The notes under the pieces: model-generated
The model's database searches: none
What the model was told of the DNA's origin: nothing
Seen by the model: only the letters and a program-made list of their open reading frames with translations
Translations under genes and position numbers: made by a program
Assembly (NCBI GenBank): GCA_015345905.1
Contig: JADDTR010000017.1
Coordinates: 310,001-374,000, forward strand
Direction: 5' to 3'
Source of the DNA: Aotearoamyces nothofagi
Taxonomy: Eukaryota; Ascomycota; Leotiomycetes; Leotiales; Tympanidaceae
Length of the DNA: 64,000 nt
Shown here: one piece after another, positions 33,322 to 43,607 of the stretch
Numbering within the stretch: the stretch's first letter is position 1
Layout: each line of letters starts with the position of its first letter

Positions 33322-34722
33322 AGTGGAAGGTTTGCCGAAGATTTAACGACGTCTGAGTTCCTATAATGGAGATAAAGATAGAAAACGAGCGAATGCTTTA
33401 CTGGTTGCTTGATTTTGCCATCCTTTCGAAAGAATTCAAGAAGGTTTTATAGACGAGACGAAATACAATACAAAGATATCGTGATCATCCGATCGTGGTC
33501 TATCACTTCCTGACTCTGCCCCTTTCATAAACATGAAGCAAGGCTATCAAGTAGAGAAGTCATCCTAACAATGAGAAGAAGACTTAAGCCGAGGTTGAAA
33601 AAAAGGGTTCTTTGATGCGATTGGAGTTCTCTCGTTTTCTCAAACGGCACCATGATTCAAGCTGTGTTTTTGTCGACAAGGATCAAATAGGATCACCTAG
33701 ACCGTCTGGTTTGCCAAGATATCATGGGATTTATGGTCTTACGTGGACTGATGCTGATCATGGAGGAATGAAGAACTACTGAAAACGCGGGGTATTTAAA
33801 TGAAATTTATCGCAACAAGGCACAGCACGCTTCAACCATAACCAAGCCCAAGGAGTCTTATTTCAGATATCACAGACGGTTAAGCATGTATAAAATATCA
33901 AATAATTGTAATCGCTATTCTTAAAACGAATCTGTTCAACACGACCAAGACCATCTGTGAAAGCATAGAGAAGCCTCAGATACGATAAGTGACGATGCTC
34001 TTCGGGGACTGCCACTGTGGGACTTGATATATAAGCAGGGAGCCGCATGACGAGTGCCAGTAGCTTCTGTGTCAGAAAATCTCCGTACAGAAAATACTTT
34101 GATGCGACTGGTTGGGCTACTCGGAGATCTCAAACATGGTGTTTCAGCTATTTTCATGCCAGGTCAATTTTGACGACGTCGCAACTTTTACCATAAACGA
34201 TTGTAGATACGGGATGAAACACAGAACCGAATGACCGGTCCGCGGAATTAATCCATACCTCAAAAGATCCAAATACCATTCTAAGTTCTTATGGAGATGT
34301 CCATCCCGAGACTTGTTGCAGGGATTAAAGGGTAATTTCTTGCCTGACAAGCTCCGGCGAGACCGTCGGACTCAGGGGAAGTTTGAAGTTGAGTGAACAT
34401 TGTTGTCAGCTTCCTTTCATCACCCATCACCTGTCATCCTACGTGCTCTGGAGGATGCCATTCTTCAGTTGACTATGGCGAGGTAAGTCACCCTTCTTTC
34501 AGGCTATTTGACGGCCGTATCTCTTATCATCGGATCGGATGTCGGACCGCGTTGCATACCCAATTAGGAAGACAATTGCGCACGACAAACGCCAGGACCA
34601 TGTAGAGGTTCAAAGCTCGTCTATCGTCATTATTTTCTAGACGCTTTACAGTAGGTCCTTGAAAACTACTTCCTGAGTCTCATTGCGCTTCTAGTTCCAG
34701 TATACCCACAGGACGCCTCATC
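33322..34722. other. Intergenic between cutinase and the bicupin gene
   Basis: 1.4 kb with no supported gene; it holds the promoters of the divergent cutinase and bicupin dioxygenase genes. Confidence 0.55.
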
Positions 34723-35806
34723 ATGGCCCCTTCTATTGCGCAGCTTCCAGATGAAGCAGTCGAGATCAACTTTCGCAACTTGAAATCAGTGACTTCAAAG
34801 CAGAATCTGGAGAATTTGATCCGAGAGAAGGAGCTCGTTCCACTATGGAATACGGGTGGACCGCCCACTGCACCTGAGCCTCACACGAAACATATTCCCG
34901 CCGTGTGGCACTATGATGATACCAAGAGCTTGTTACTGAGAGCATCCGAGCTGGTTGATGCAAAAGAGGCCGAGCGACGAGCAGTTCTTATGATAAACCC
35001 TGGACCAAAGCAATCTCCTTTCACATTAGACACCCTACTTGCTGCCCATCAATTGATCCTCCCTGGGGAGCAAGCTATATGCCATAGGCATACGCCGTTT
35101 GCTGTTCGATTCCTTATCGAGGGTGATAAAGGTAGGTTTTCTAGTCATCAATTGGCACAAAATACGTGCTAACGGTACAGGGTATACTGCTATCTCTGGG
35201 AAGAAGATGTACATGGTACCCGGCGATCTCATCATCACTCCAGTTTGGAATTGGCATGATCATGGTAATGAAGGCGAGACCAACGTTATTTGGCTCGACG
35301 GCCTCAACATTCCTCTATTCAAGCCATGGCCCGTAGATTTCACAGAACACTACGAGGAGGAATTCGGCTCTCTCACACACGAGTCAAATCCCGTCTCGGA
35401 CGAGGAAGCCGCAGAAATGAAGTTCCCCTGGAAGAAGATCCAGGCTCACCTTGACGCAGAGACCGGGGATCATTCAGAGGTAGAGTATCTCCTCCCAGGC
35501 GGACAGTCCGTTTCCACGACCATCGGTGCATATGCCCATCGCATTGCAGCAGGAAAGGCAACGAAAGCAGTTCAGGAGACGGCGAACTACGTCTTCCAGG
35601 TTCACGGCGGAAAGGGCTGGACAGAGGTCACTTCTGCGAAAGGAGATAAGACATATAAGCTTCAATGGGCTCGTGGCGATAGTTTTGCGATACCGAGCTG
35701 GTATCGATTCGTCAATCATGCGGATGAGGGCGAGACGGTGTACTTGTTTTCGTTCTCAGATAAGCCAATGCTAACAAATCTGGGATTCTTCAGGTCTAAG
35801 GCGTGA
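34723..35806 (+). CDS. Gentisate 1,2-dioxygenase-like bicupin ring-cleavage dioxygenase
   Basis: Two exons, 34723-35131 and 35181-35806, with a 49-nt intron (GTAGGT...CTAAC...GTACAG); 344 aa. The family uses Fe(II) in the N-terminal cupin to open gentisate, salicylates or related ortho-substituted aromatic acids. Iron ligands are visible as CHRHTPFAVRFLIEG and, after the splice, TPVWNWHDHGNEG; the C-terminal cupin (from about residue 240) is better conserved in fold than in metal residues. The gene is convergent with the ACMSD-type decarboxylase only 150 bp away, and heads the aminomuconate-type cluster. In that context the substrate may be an amino-hydroxybenzoate rather than gentisate; this is inference. 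No maleylpyruvate isomerase or fumarylpyruvate hydrolase, the usual gentisate partners, is seen in the window. Confidence 0.85.
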
Positions 35807-35956
35807 GGCTCGCATGTAGATAGAGTTATTAAAGCAATTGGCGATCATGGCGTGTTTAATAGATGATTGCATAAAATATAAATACGCTACGCTGCCTAAC
35901 TAACAAAGTCCCTTGTATCCCATTGTTTTTGCCATGACTATTCGACTTAGAGCTTG

Positions 35957-37236
35957 CTACATTTTGATAGATGTATTATCGAGGAAATTCTTGAACCGCC
36001 GGCGGAACCTCTCCTCAAACCCTGAATCTAAGTTGAGAAATTCAATCGCGTTTCCAGCCAGCATCTTTGCTCGCTCTGGCCAAGTTAAGAACTTCGATAG
36101 CTGGTCATCCGAACAGAGCATCTTCCCAGCTTGTGGTACCTCGCCTAAAGGAAAGGGGTAGTCGCTACCCATGACTATCCTATCTGTTCCAATCTTCTTG
36201 ACGAGGAACTCGAGTAAATCTGGATCGTGGACTAAACTGTCTATCCATAAATTCCGGCCCGACCTTAAATGCTCTGTCGGCGTTCGACCTCCGGCATCCA
36301 CAGCGACTAAGTCTGGACGACAGTCAAATCCATGCTGGATCCTGCCTATCAGAGTAGGAAAGGCACCACCGGCATGTGCGAAACACAGCCGGAGCTTAGG
36401 AAACTTCAACAGGAGACCAGAGGCCGTGATAGCATGGATCGCAAGAGCGGTTTCACAAGGCCTAGAAATATACTCAGCTGAGTCACCTTTAGGCAATCAG
36501 GCGTAACGTCACAAACTTACATTCCTACCAACCACGAAGACCAGTACTTTTCCCATCGCTTTTTATTCTCCTTTGGCAAGGAGTAGCCCAGCGGGTGGAC
36601 AAAAACAGGGAATTCCAACTCTTCGCACGCCCTCCAGAACAGCTCCAAAGCAGGATCGTCAAGATTCATCTCTCCAATCGTAGTACCAATTTCAACTCCT
36701 TTAAGGCCCAAACTCTTCACCCTCAACAATTCCACTACCGACGCTTCAACATCTTGCAGCGGGACCGTAGCAAGACCTACAAAACGATCTGGGTACTCTA
36801 GACATAGATCTGCGATATGATTATTTAGATGCTGTGTGAGGATAATCACGGGTTCAGCTGGCTGATCGTAGAAAAAGAGAATCGGGATAGTGGACAGGAC
36901 TTGCACATCCACACCTTGTGCGTCCATCTCGGCGATACGCGTCGGCGCGTCGAAACAGTTGCGCTCGACGGTACGAAAGAAGGTGTCTCCGACATACATA
37001 TCAACGCCTTCTTGTTCTCCAGGATTTGTGGGTTTACCAGGACGCAGCTGTAGCCAGGGAGAAGGAGTCCCAGGCGTGCTGTAGGATGAGAGATCAGGAA
37101 GCGTAGCGGGCATGATGTGCGTGTGCATATCGATGCGATAGAGCGCCGTGCCTTGAGGTTTGCGGAGCCTAGCACGGAAAGCCTGATGCTCAAAAGGGTC
37201 ATGACAGAAGTCACAACAATCCATATACGGCGCCAT
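35957..37236 (-). CDS. ACMSD-type decarboxylase (2-amino-3-carboxymuconate-6-semialdehyde)
   Basis: Two exons, 36521-37236 and 35957-36461, with a 59-nt intron (GTAAGT...TTCTAG); 406 aa. The splice restores [13 protein letters not shown], matching the WLVGMPAETT block of human ACMSD. The start is the ATG at 37236; the frame is open upstream only from a GTG. Amidohydrolase-2 fold with metal ligands HTH (H38, H40), H214 (FVHP), H267 (FAHAGGAFP) and D338 (GSDYPFPLG). The stretch [19 protein letters not shown] parallels human FRVVRENCWDPEVRIREMD, which separates true ACMSD from other decarboxylases of the family. It would remove the carboxylate from ACMS to give 2-aminomuconate semialdehyde. The N-terminal ~30 residues, with [10 protein letters not shown], extend beyond the human enzyme. 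Confidence 0.88.
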
Positions 37237-38444
37237 TGTGTTGATAGTTTCAGTCTCGGAGTTCAGTAGTGATATGGGGATTGCTGGTGGTTTACGATGT
37301 GCTTTGAAAGTCACGGAACCATTTCATCAGTGGAATGTGAATACAAAGTGAATTGGGTATGTGTAGACCGTAGTGAGCGCATTTTATCGCCGCTTACGTC
37401 GTCGAAGGCTGGAACTTGAATGTTGAAGGTCCGAAAGTGGGATGCAGATGCCGTGTTATCGAGAGGTCGGTCCGAGATCCGTGTCCGTCTCCGCCTTTGT
37501 CCGTGCTCCGTGCTCCGTCCCCACAAACTTTGGCGGGGCGGGGTGGGGTGGGGTGGGGTGGGGTACGATTCACGATATCCCGTCCCGGTGGAAGTAGTTA
37601 AGTACGCTAAGGTTTGTTTTGATATAAGGTAACTGTACTTCCTGAAGTTGTAGATATTTAAACTTCCTTATTTTATTCTTTGTAGCATCTCTAAAATCTC
37701 CAGCAATTAGACCTTTTCTTGCCTCATGCCACTGTGTATGACGATAAGCTGCAGGCGCTGGAGAATAAGTAGTGTGATTGGTCTGGGCTGACTTTTCTTT
37801 GATGACCAAAGATTCACTCAAATCCTCCTTCCCAACCCCTCTACGACATCGCTAAAAATCGCTTAGGAAGCCCAAACGAGACAGAGATATACAAAAAAAG
37901 GGAAAAAGGAAGGAAAAAATAAAAATAAAAATAGAGAAAAGCAAAGAACAAAATAGCAAAAACAACCAGAAGCCATATGTCATGTAACAGCTCTGGGAAG
38001 AAAACTACTTGCAAGTACCGAGTGTGATTCTCAGAGGAATCACTGGGATGTCAAGGACCGCTTTGGTTTTCGTTACTTCACAGTCGCAGGAACCGAGCAG
38101 GATTGGTTACCTGCCCGCCGAATCCGCACAACTGCTTTGGAATAAATCTGCTTATTTAGATATATAAGGTTGTGTGGAAGTGAATGTGAATTATACGCGA
38201 ACCGAGTCGGGCACTCTGTGGCCGTATAGTGCCGAGCGGGTGAAGGCGGAAAGGGCAGGCTTTATGTTCATGTGGTTATCGCAAGAGGAGCCTTCGTTGG
38301 ACAGAACTCTCTGTAGATACTAATTTCATTGAAGGCAAGTCATAAAGACTTTAATTACTGTACGCACAGCTATACCTCACTGTCTGAGTGGCTCATAGTT
38401 AAATATTAATACTACACTACTAGATTTAATTATCATACATAATA
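37237..38444. other. Intergenic, ACMSD promoter side, with G-rich tract and A-rich tract
   Basis: 1.2 kb without a supported gene. A GGGGT/GGGGC tandem (37531-37564) and an A-rich stretch (~37890-37965) stand out. Confidence 0.6.
37531..37564 (+). repeat. GGGGT tandem tract, G-quadruplex candidate
   Basis: About six or seven runs of four G separated by single T or C bases. This exceeds the minimum G-quadruplex pattern. It lies ~300 bp upstream of the ACMSD-type gene's ATG (that gene reads away on the minus strand). Confidence 0.75.
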
Positions 38445-39899
38445 TCAGTAAAGGCCGAAATGCTTCATACACACAGCCAGGCTCTCCTCCTGTAACTTTC
38501 TATATATATCCATTTCATCCTCTATCACAGACCCAATCGCGGCCTCAAGCTCATTCTTTCCTTGCCCACTTTGACCGTTCTCATCCACGTCTTCCACGCT
38601 CACACAGTTCTTCTCCCTCAGACGAACACGCACCGTCTTTGACTTTTGTAGATTACCTCTGAAGATTCCGCCCGCGGTCAAGGGTAGGAAATCTTCATAC
38701 ACAATCGGCTCAAAGCCCACTAAGCCTTCCTGGATCGCGTCCTCAATTGTATCTCCCTGCAGTGGATGCGGAACCATGTCTATATCAAGCTCCTTCACAA
38801 AGTACCGAAACCACGCCAACCCACGCCTTCGCATCTCTGCCCAGTCATCCGGAAATCTTGCAAACGCCTCTCTATATCCTATAGTCTTACTCTCAAGCAC
38901 CTCTCTCATCAATTCGTCATATAAGACTCTTCCTCTCGGTGTTAACGCTACGCCTCTCTGCTCTACCTCGCCATATCGTGTTACGTAGTTTCCCAGCCGT
39001 GATCCGTTTTCGTCCTGAAAGTATACTCCTTCTTTCAATCCTTTGAATCTCGCTTGTCTGAGCAAAATCGCACATCTTCGTAGCGGCGGGCCATCAATAA
39101 TATTCTTCATTGGAACTTCATGCTTATTCATCCCGCCTTCTACGAGGTCTATATCTAACGTACGTGGCGTCAAATGCTTCATGTGAGGCCCTGCAAAACC
39201 GACAATCTCCGCGAGAAGGGGTAATTTTTCGCTGAAATAAGTATATTCTTCAAACGATATCACGGCTTGAGAGCGCCACTTGAATATTTCGACACCCAAG
39301 GCTGCGAATTCTTCGCCCTGGGCCTCTGTCAGGCGATTCGCGTTCTTCTCCGCAATTTCAATAAGCTCCATGATGCGAGGGCTAAGGATCTGTCTCCGAG
39401 ATAGAATCGCGAGTGCTTTTGTGCGTAGTTCGGTTGGAAGAAGTGCAGGCCTAAGCAGAGAGACGAATAGCCGGAACGGATTCGCATTCAATGATGGGAT
39501 GTCTAGAGGCCGGAAGCACGTGGCATGCAAAGGCACTGAGTCGGGCGGTAAGGATTGGTCGTAATAACCAACTGGGTGCATGTCCATAACGGAGAGGAAG
39601 CGAGCCATTATGTGAAGTTCTTGAGGTGTGCCTAGATGGATGGTACCGTGGGACTCAAGATGCACGCGGTTGAGCTGGTCTGATACGGCCATTTCCATGT
39701 GGAGAGCAGGATTCGAGGATAGAATTGCGCTGTTGATGGTCGATACTAGTGTGAGTACGTTGCCGTATAAAGGGACTTCGTCTCCGTATGTATTGGCCAT
39801 TGATCGAGCAAACACATCGCGAATGGTAGTTGGTGAGGCATATCGAGTAGTAGGTACAGGTGGAGATTCAGAAATATCCCCCATGCTGCTGGTTACCAT
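38445..39899 (-). CDS. DUF1338 family 2-oxo acid dioxygenase/decarboxylase (HglS-like)
   Basis: Single exon, 484 aa from the ATG at 39899. DUF1338 proteins include bacterial HglS, an Fe(II) enzyme that turns 2-oxoadipate into D-2-hydroxyglutarate plus CO2 using O2, without an added 2-oxoglutarate cosubstrate. Visible motifs: NRVHLESHGTIHLGT (first metal His region, ~80), MDMHPVGYYD, TCFRPLD, NPFRLFVSLLR, PHMKHLTPRTLDID (second metal His region), and GEVEQRGVALTPRGRVLYDELM (metal Glu region). From memory HglS has Arg four residues after its first metal His; here that position reads His, so the substrate may differ. Between ACMSD and the deaminase on the same strand, it is placed to finish a C6 2-oxo diacid. 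In the absence of the cluster I would call it only DUF1338. Confidence 0.85.
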   Translation of the reverse strand: MVTSSMGDISESPPVPTTRYASPTTIRDVFARSMANTYGDEVPLYGNVLTLVSTINSAILSSNPALHMEMAVSDQLNRVHLESHGTIHLGTPQELHIMARFLSVMDMHPVGYYDQSLPPDSVPLHATCFRPLDIPSLNANPFRLFVSLLRPALLPTELRTKALAILSRRQILSPRIMELIEIAEKNANRLTEAQGEEFAALGVEIFKWRSQAVISFEEYTYFSEKLPLLAEIVGFAGPHMKHLTPRTLDIDLVEGGMNKHEVPMKNIIDGPPLRRCAILLRQARFKGLKEGVYFQDENGSRLGNYVTRYGEVEQRGVALTPRGRVLYDELMREVLESKTIGYREAFARFPDDWAEMRRRGLAWFRYFVKELDIDMVPHPLQGDTIEDAIQEGLVGFEPIVYEDFLPLTAGGIFRGNLQKSKTVRVRLREKNCVSVEDVDENGQSGQGKNELEAAIGSVIEDEMDIYRKLQEESLAVCMKHFGLY

Positions 39900-41102
39900 A
39901 TGGCTAACGAGAGAGTACCAGACGTTGTAATAATGCTCGCAGATACAGGTGATGTCAGCAAAAAGCTTCTACTCTCATATTTAGTCTTATGGCAGACTTA
40001 GCTCTCCTGTGCATGTTGGTTAATTTGTTTTGGACAAAATATATTCTCACGTGTTTATTTCTAGTCTAATCGGGCCATCGTCATCCGACCCAAACTAGCC
40101 TTCCTTATCTTCCTTATCAGCACCCACACCGCCGGCAGAAATTATTCGATCGCCAAAAATAGCACTAAGCTGTTATCACGCAGAGATTGATGAAGCTTTG
40201 GTTTGACTATAGAACAATGAAGTCGTTGATAACGTCGCAACAGAATATTTATATGACTTCAAATGCTTTAATAAACTAGGTGCCTTCTGGGAATGAAGCA
40301 AAAGAAAAACGCCAAAAAATTGGCACAAAATGGCAAAAGAAACCATCATCAAGTGGTACTCGGTGTACCACTCTAGGAAAGAAACTACTAACCGGGGCTC
40401 GCGGTTGGTGTATTGTCGTAAAAGCCCGGGTGTTGGTTGTCTTTTTAAGAAATGCACGGCGGACTAATCCGTCGTAAATGTGGAAGGGGGCATGAAATCC
40501 GCATTGGTGTGTTTGTCGTGTTGTCGTGAAAGCCCCCCGAGCAGCCGGGTGGTAGGCGGCTTTCGGGATCTGATGCCCCTAACCACTCAGCCACCCGGCA
40601 TGTTGGAGATATGTTTGCTTATTTTACTATTTAAAGGTGCTCTAGATTCTGAAAGTGAATATAAAATGTTGGTGCTGTAAAGTAGGCAAACTTGTCTTTT
40701 CTGTCTTGGTGCTTTGGTGCTTGATATGTTTTGGTCTGGCTTTGCACATTTGGTATGCTGAATTAGGAACTCTCAGTTTCTCAATTTCGGCATGATTTAA
40801 TTTTCTTTTTCTTCAGGAATTGTCATTATTCGTACTATTAAGCACTAGGTATTATCACATTTCATATACGTGGCTAAGATTCTACACAAAGATGGAGGCG
40901 GGTATCCTCTAGAGGAACTGGGAAATACACATCGCTAGTCAACGGTCTAGAGAATAGTTGGAAGGCTGATTGTAAGGCCAGGATCATGGCGAAGCTACTT
41001 TATTATCTTTAAGCATGACTAACAAAGTTCTAGACACTGTGAAATTTCCTTATAATGTATGCAATTCCTCTATCTCTCACCATGCCCGCCACAACTCACC
41101 CA
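39900..41102. other. Intergenic with a tRNA-like remnant
   Basis: 1.2 kb between the DUF1338 and deaminase genes with no supported protein gene. It holds the tRNA-like hairpin at 40544-40599 and two similar GTCGTRAAAGCCC motifs (~40414 and ~40522). Confidence 0.55.
40544..40599 (-). other. tRNA-like remnant (possible SINE head)
   Basis: Read on the minus strand, a 9-bp perfect terminal stem GCCGGGTGG/CCACCCGGC encloses GGCTGAGTGGTTAGG, which matches the tRNA D-arm and polymerase III A box. No T arm or B box follows, so it is too short (56 nt) for a working tRNA. It could be a tRNA fragment or part of a SINE. Confidence 0.45.
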
Positions 41103-41558
41103 CTACAACTCACCCACGACCGCCGTACATTTAATCTCCACATTCAACCTCACGTTAGGCAAAGCCGCAACCTGCACACAAGTCCTCGCCGGAGCATTCT
41201 TCTTATCCGGCCAGATCTTATTCCACTCGGCGTTCATACTCGCATAATCTTTCATATCCGTCAAGAATACCGTAGCATCAATGACACTCTCCAAGCCCGA
41301 CTTGCCATCCGTAGCACCATTGATGATAGCCTTGATATTTTGCAGAACTGCTTCGGTCTGTAGGCCGATATTAAGAGTGTGAGTTCCGTCAGGGTTCGTC
41401 GTGCAGCCGGCATACGTCCCATCGCCGCGTCGTGATGAAGTTCCGGACACATAGAGTGTGCGTGATGCCAGGGGAGATGTGCGTGCGTGCGGGTAGTTGG
41501 CTAGGCCTTGTGCGGCTGTTGGAGGCAAGAAGTATCCGGTGCCGTTTGGGGAAGCCAT
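41103..41558 (-). CDS. RidA/YjgF-family protein, likely 2-aminomuconate deaminase
   Basis: 151 aa from the ATG at 41558; the frame is open upstream to a TTG at 41660, so a longer or spliced start is possible. The RidA fold is a small trimeric deaminase. The string YPHAR...TLYVSGTSSRRGDGT, followed by LQTEAVLQNIKAII, VFLTDMKDY and ARTCVQVAALPN...VEIKCTAV, is the pattern I recall for bacterial 2-aminomuconate deaminases (NbaF/AmnD) rather than general RidA, which has SGQ at that place. It would hydrolyse 2-aminomuconate to 4-oxalocrotonate and ammonia. Its position next to ALDH8A1-type and ACMSD-type genes supports this specificity. The other possibility is a generic enamine deaminase. Confidence 0.85.
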   Translation of the reverse strand: MASPNGTGYFLPPTAAQGLANYPHARTSPLASRTLYVSGTSSRRGDGTYAGCTTNPDGTHTLNIGLQTEAVLQNIKAIINGATDGKSGLESVIDATVFLTDMKDYASMNAEWNKIWPDKKNAPARTCVQVAALPNVRLNVEIKCTAVVGEL

Positions 41559-41964
41559 TTTGTCTTCCAATTGTGTGGTCACGTATAAGGAGCCTGGATC
41601 ACAGGGCACGAAAGTGCAAGTGCGAAAGGCCTCTTTCTGTGGGTTTGTAATAACACCCAAGGCGAGAAACCGAAGCCGGTGAGGTACTTATAGTGATGCT
41701 CAAGAAGCGAGCGTCGACTAACCTGGGGGCAAAGCTACCTAAGGCTCTAACGAGTAAACCCTGTTCTGCGTAAATGCTGATTTTCCGACCGCGGATTTGG
41801 CGGGCTTTAGGCGTATTAAAACGCGGCCCGTTATCCGGATCAGATCCGAGCAGATACGGGATGACGGCTCGAAATCGATGTTCAAGAGCGTAGGTACACT
41901 GGGATTTATTAAAATCCGGCAACGAATAGTTATTCTCGTGGTTTTAATCTAAGGATGACATATA

Positions 41965-42990
41965 TTACGAAGTTTCTTGAGTGAAGGCCAAAATGCGCGG
42001 CCCAACCACGTCACCCGGGAGACCAAGTCCTAGGGTATAGCTGATATGATTATGACCCTTTATAACCTCTAAAGAAGGCAGTTTCTTCATTTTCTTCCTG
42101 TAATCGTCCACAAAAAATAGGTTTGCGTCCACGATTTCATCCGAATCGAACTCTGCCAGCAGCAGTAAGAAATTGTAGTCAATATCATCTGCCTCAACTT
42201 CACGAAATGCAGCAATAGCGGTGTTCTTGAATACCACCGCTTCCGATTCGGTACGATGATACAGCATCAAGTTTGTCCTACGGCGTTCTTGCCGAAGATC
42301 GTACCAGAGAGGTGCACTCATTAGCACAGCTCCTTGAATCTTGACACCGCCTTCCTTTAGGATACGCGTGAAAAGTGCGGTTGCTAAATGCGCACCACCA
42401 GAACTTTGACCAACTGCAGTAATCCTTGATTGGTCTCCGCCGTGTTTATCAATATTGTCTTGCACCCATTTCAATGCCTGTGTGACATCCAGCGCCCCAG
42501 ATGGAAATTCCGCTTCTGGAAGGACACGATAGGTTGCAAGAGCACAGACGCATCCGTTGCTAGCAAAGTATCTCCCTGGAATTTATTAGAAGAGTTCTAT
42601 TTCCATTTCGAGATCTAAATCAAAAAGCAATGGGCTTTGTTACCTATGTTGCCATGCATTGTTGGAGAGATGTCATTGTCGCCACCAACAAATCCACCAC
42701 CGTGGAAAAAGACAATGACTGGTAATTTAGCATCTGATATAGACACAGGAGAATAAATCTGTAACATCTTCAGTGTCAAGCTGTAAAGTTTTCAGGTTCA
42801 GAACTCCACATACATCAATTCGATTCCTGGCATGTGGTCCATACTGTAACGATTTCTGGACTTTGACTGTCTTGTCAAAGCTTGCTAGATTTGCAGCATG
42901 CAATGGCTCGTAGAAACTCTCCATCTCCTTGTTTATATCAAGTGACCAGGCATTGCCATGTTTGGCAATAGCCTCTGCGATGTCGGTCAT
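41965..42990 (-). CDS. Alpha/beta hydrolase, AFMID (arylformamidase)/esterase-like
   Basis: Three exons, 42814-42990, 42644-42758 and 41965-42575, with introns of 55 and 68 nt; 300 aa. The oxyanion motif is HGGGF and the nucleophile elbow is GQSSGG; a late GHNHIS supplies the probable catalytic His. The N-terminus (YGPHARNRIDIYSP after splicing) matches the start of the AFMID/BD-FAE type of small alpha/beta hydrolases, which includes kynurenine formamidase. It could release an aryl amine from an N-formyl or N-acyl precursor, or act as a plain ester hydrolase. It is divergent from the aldehyde dehydrogenase gene through a 617-bp spacer, so the two probably share control. Substrate not determined by sequence. 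Confidence 0.82.
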
Positions 42991-43607
42991 ACTTTAGAGT
43001 AATCTTGTCCTTACACGAACTATCTGCGCCGTTTTCTACCGATTACAGAACACGGAGTAGGTGTCTGAATAGCCTCCCTGGGTAGCCACGGGTAGATTTC
43101 GTTGAGCTTTGAGTAATCTCGATTATGAAGATGTCTCTTAAAAGTTGTTACTACACCTAGCACTGTGCTAAGGAGGAGTATGTCGTAACCGGGGCTGTTA
43201 TGACAGGCGGGCTAGGTGAGAGATAATCGCTATGTTGGATCTTGGTGGAGGTTAACGACTTGATTGATTAAAGGTGTTCAGAGGCAGAGATTTATATACT
43301 ACGGTGGCCATGAAGTGCCCCGTCACGTGCCAGTTTCAAAGGAATGAAGGTGGTCAGTTATGACGATTAATAGCTCCGGCAAGCGGGCCGACGAGGCAGC
43401 CAATCACAAGTTTCCCCACATTACGGAGCAATCGCGGAGCTAGAACGTAGCAGAGCACCTTGCAACATCACGGCCTGCTCTTTTATGTAGCTTCAAGATT
43501 ATGCGACGATAAGAGTGTATGACGCCCTTATAAGGATATATTTTGTCAAAGTCTACTACGATAGATAATACATTGCATACCATAACCAAGGTCGGCTAAC
43601 CGACGGT
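42991..43607. promoter_or_regulatory. Divergent promoter of the hydrolase and aldehyde dehydrogenase genes
   Basis: 617-bp spacer between divergent cluster genes. It holds one GATAAG (43508-43513), the core site of AreA-type nitrogen GATA factors, and GAGATAATC near 43219. Nothing else is recognised. Confidence 0.5.

Noticed and set aside
35957-37236. Alternative call as 2,3-dihydroxybenzoate or gamma-resorcylate decarboxylase
   Set aside because: The family is shared, but the [15 protein letters not shown] and WLVGMPCET blocks match ACMSD specifically.
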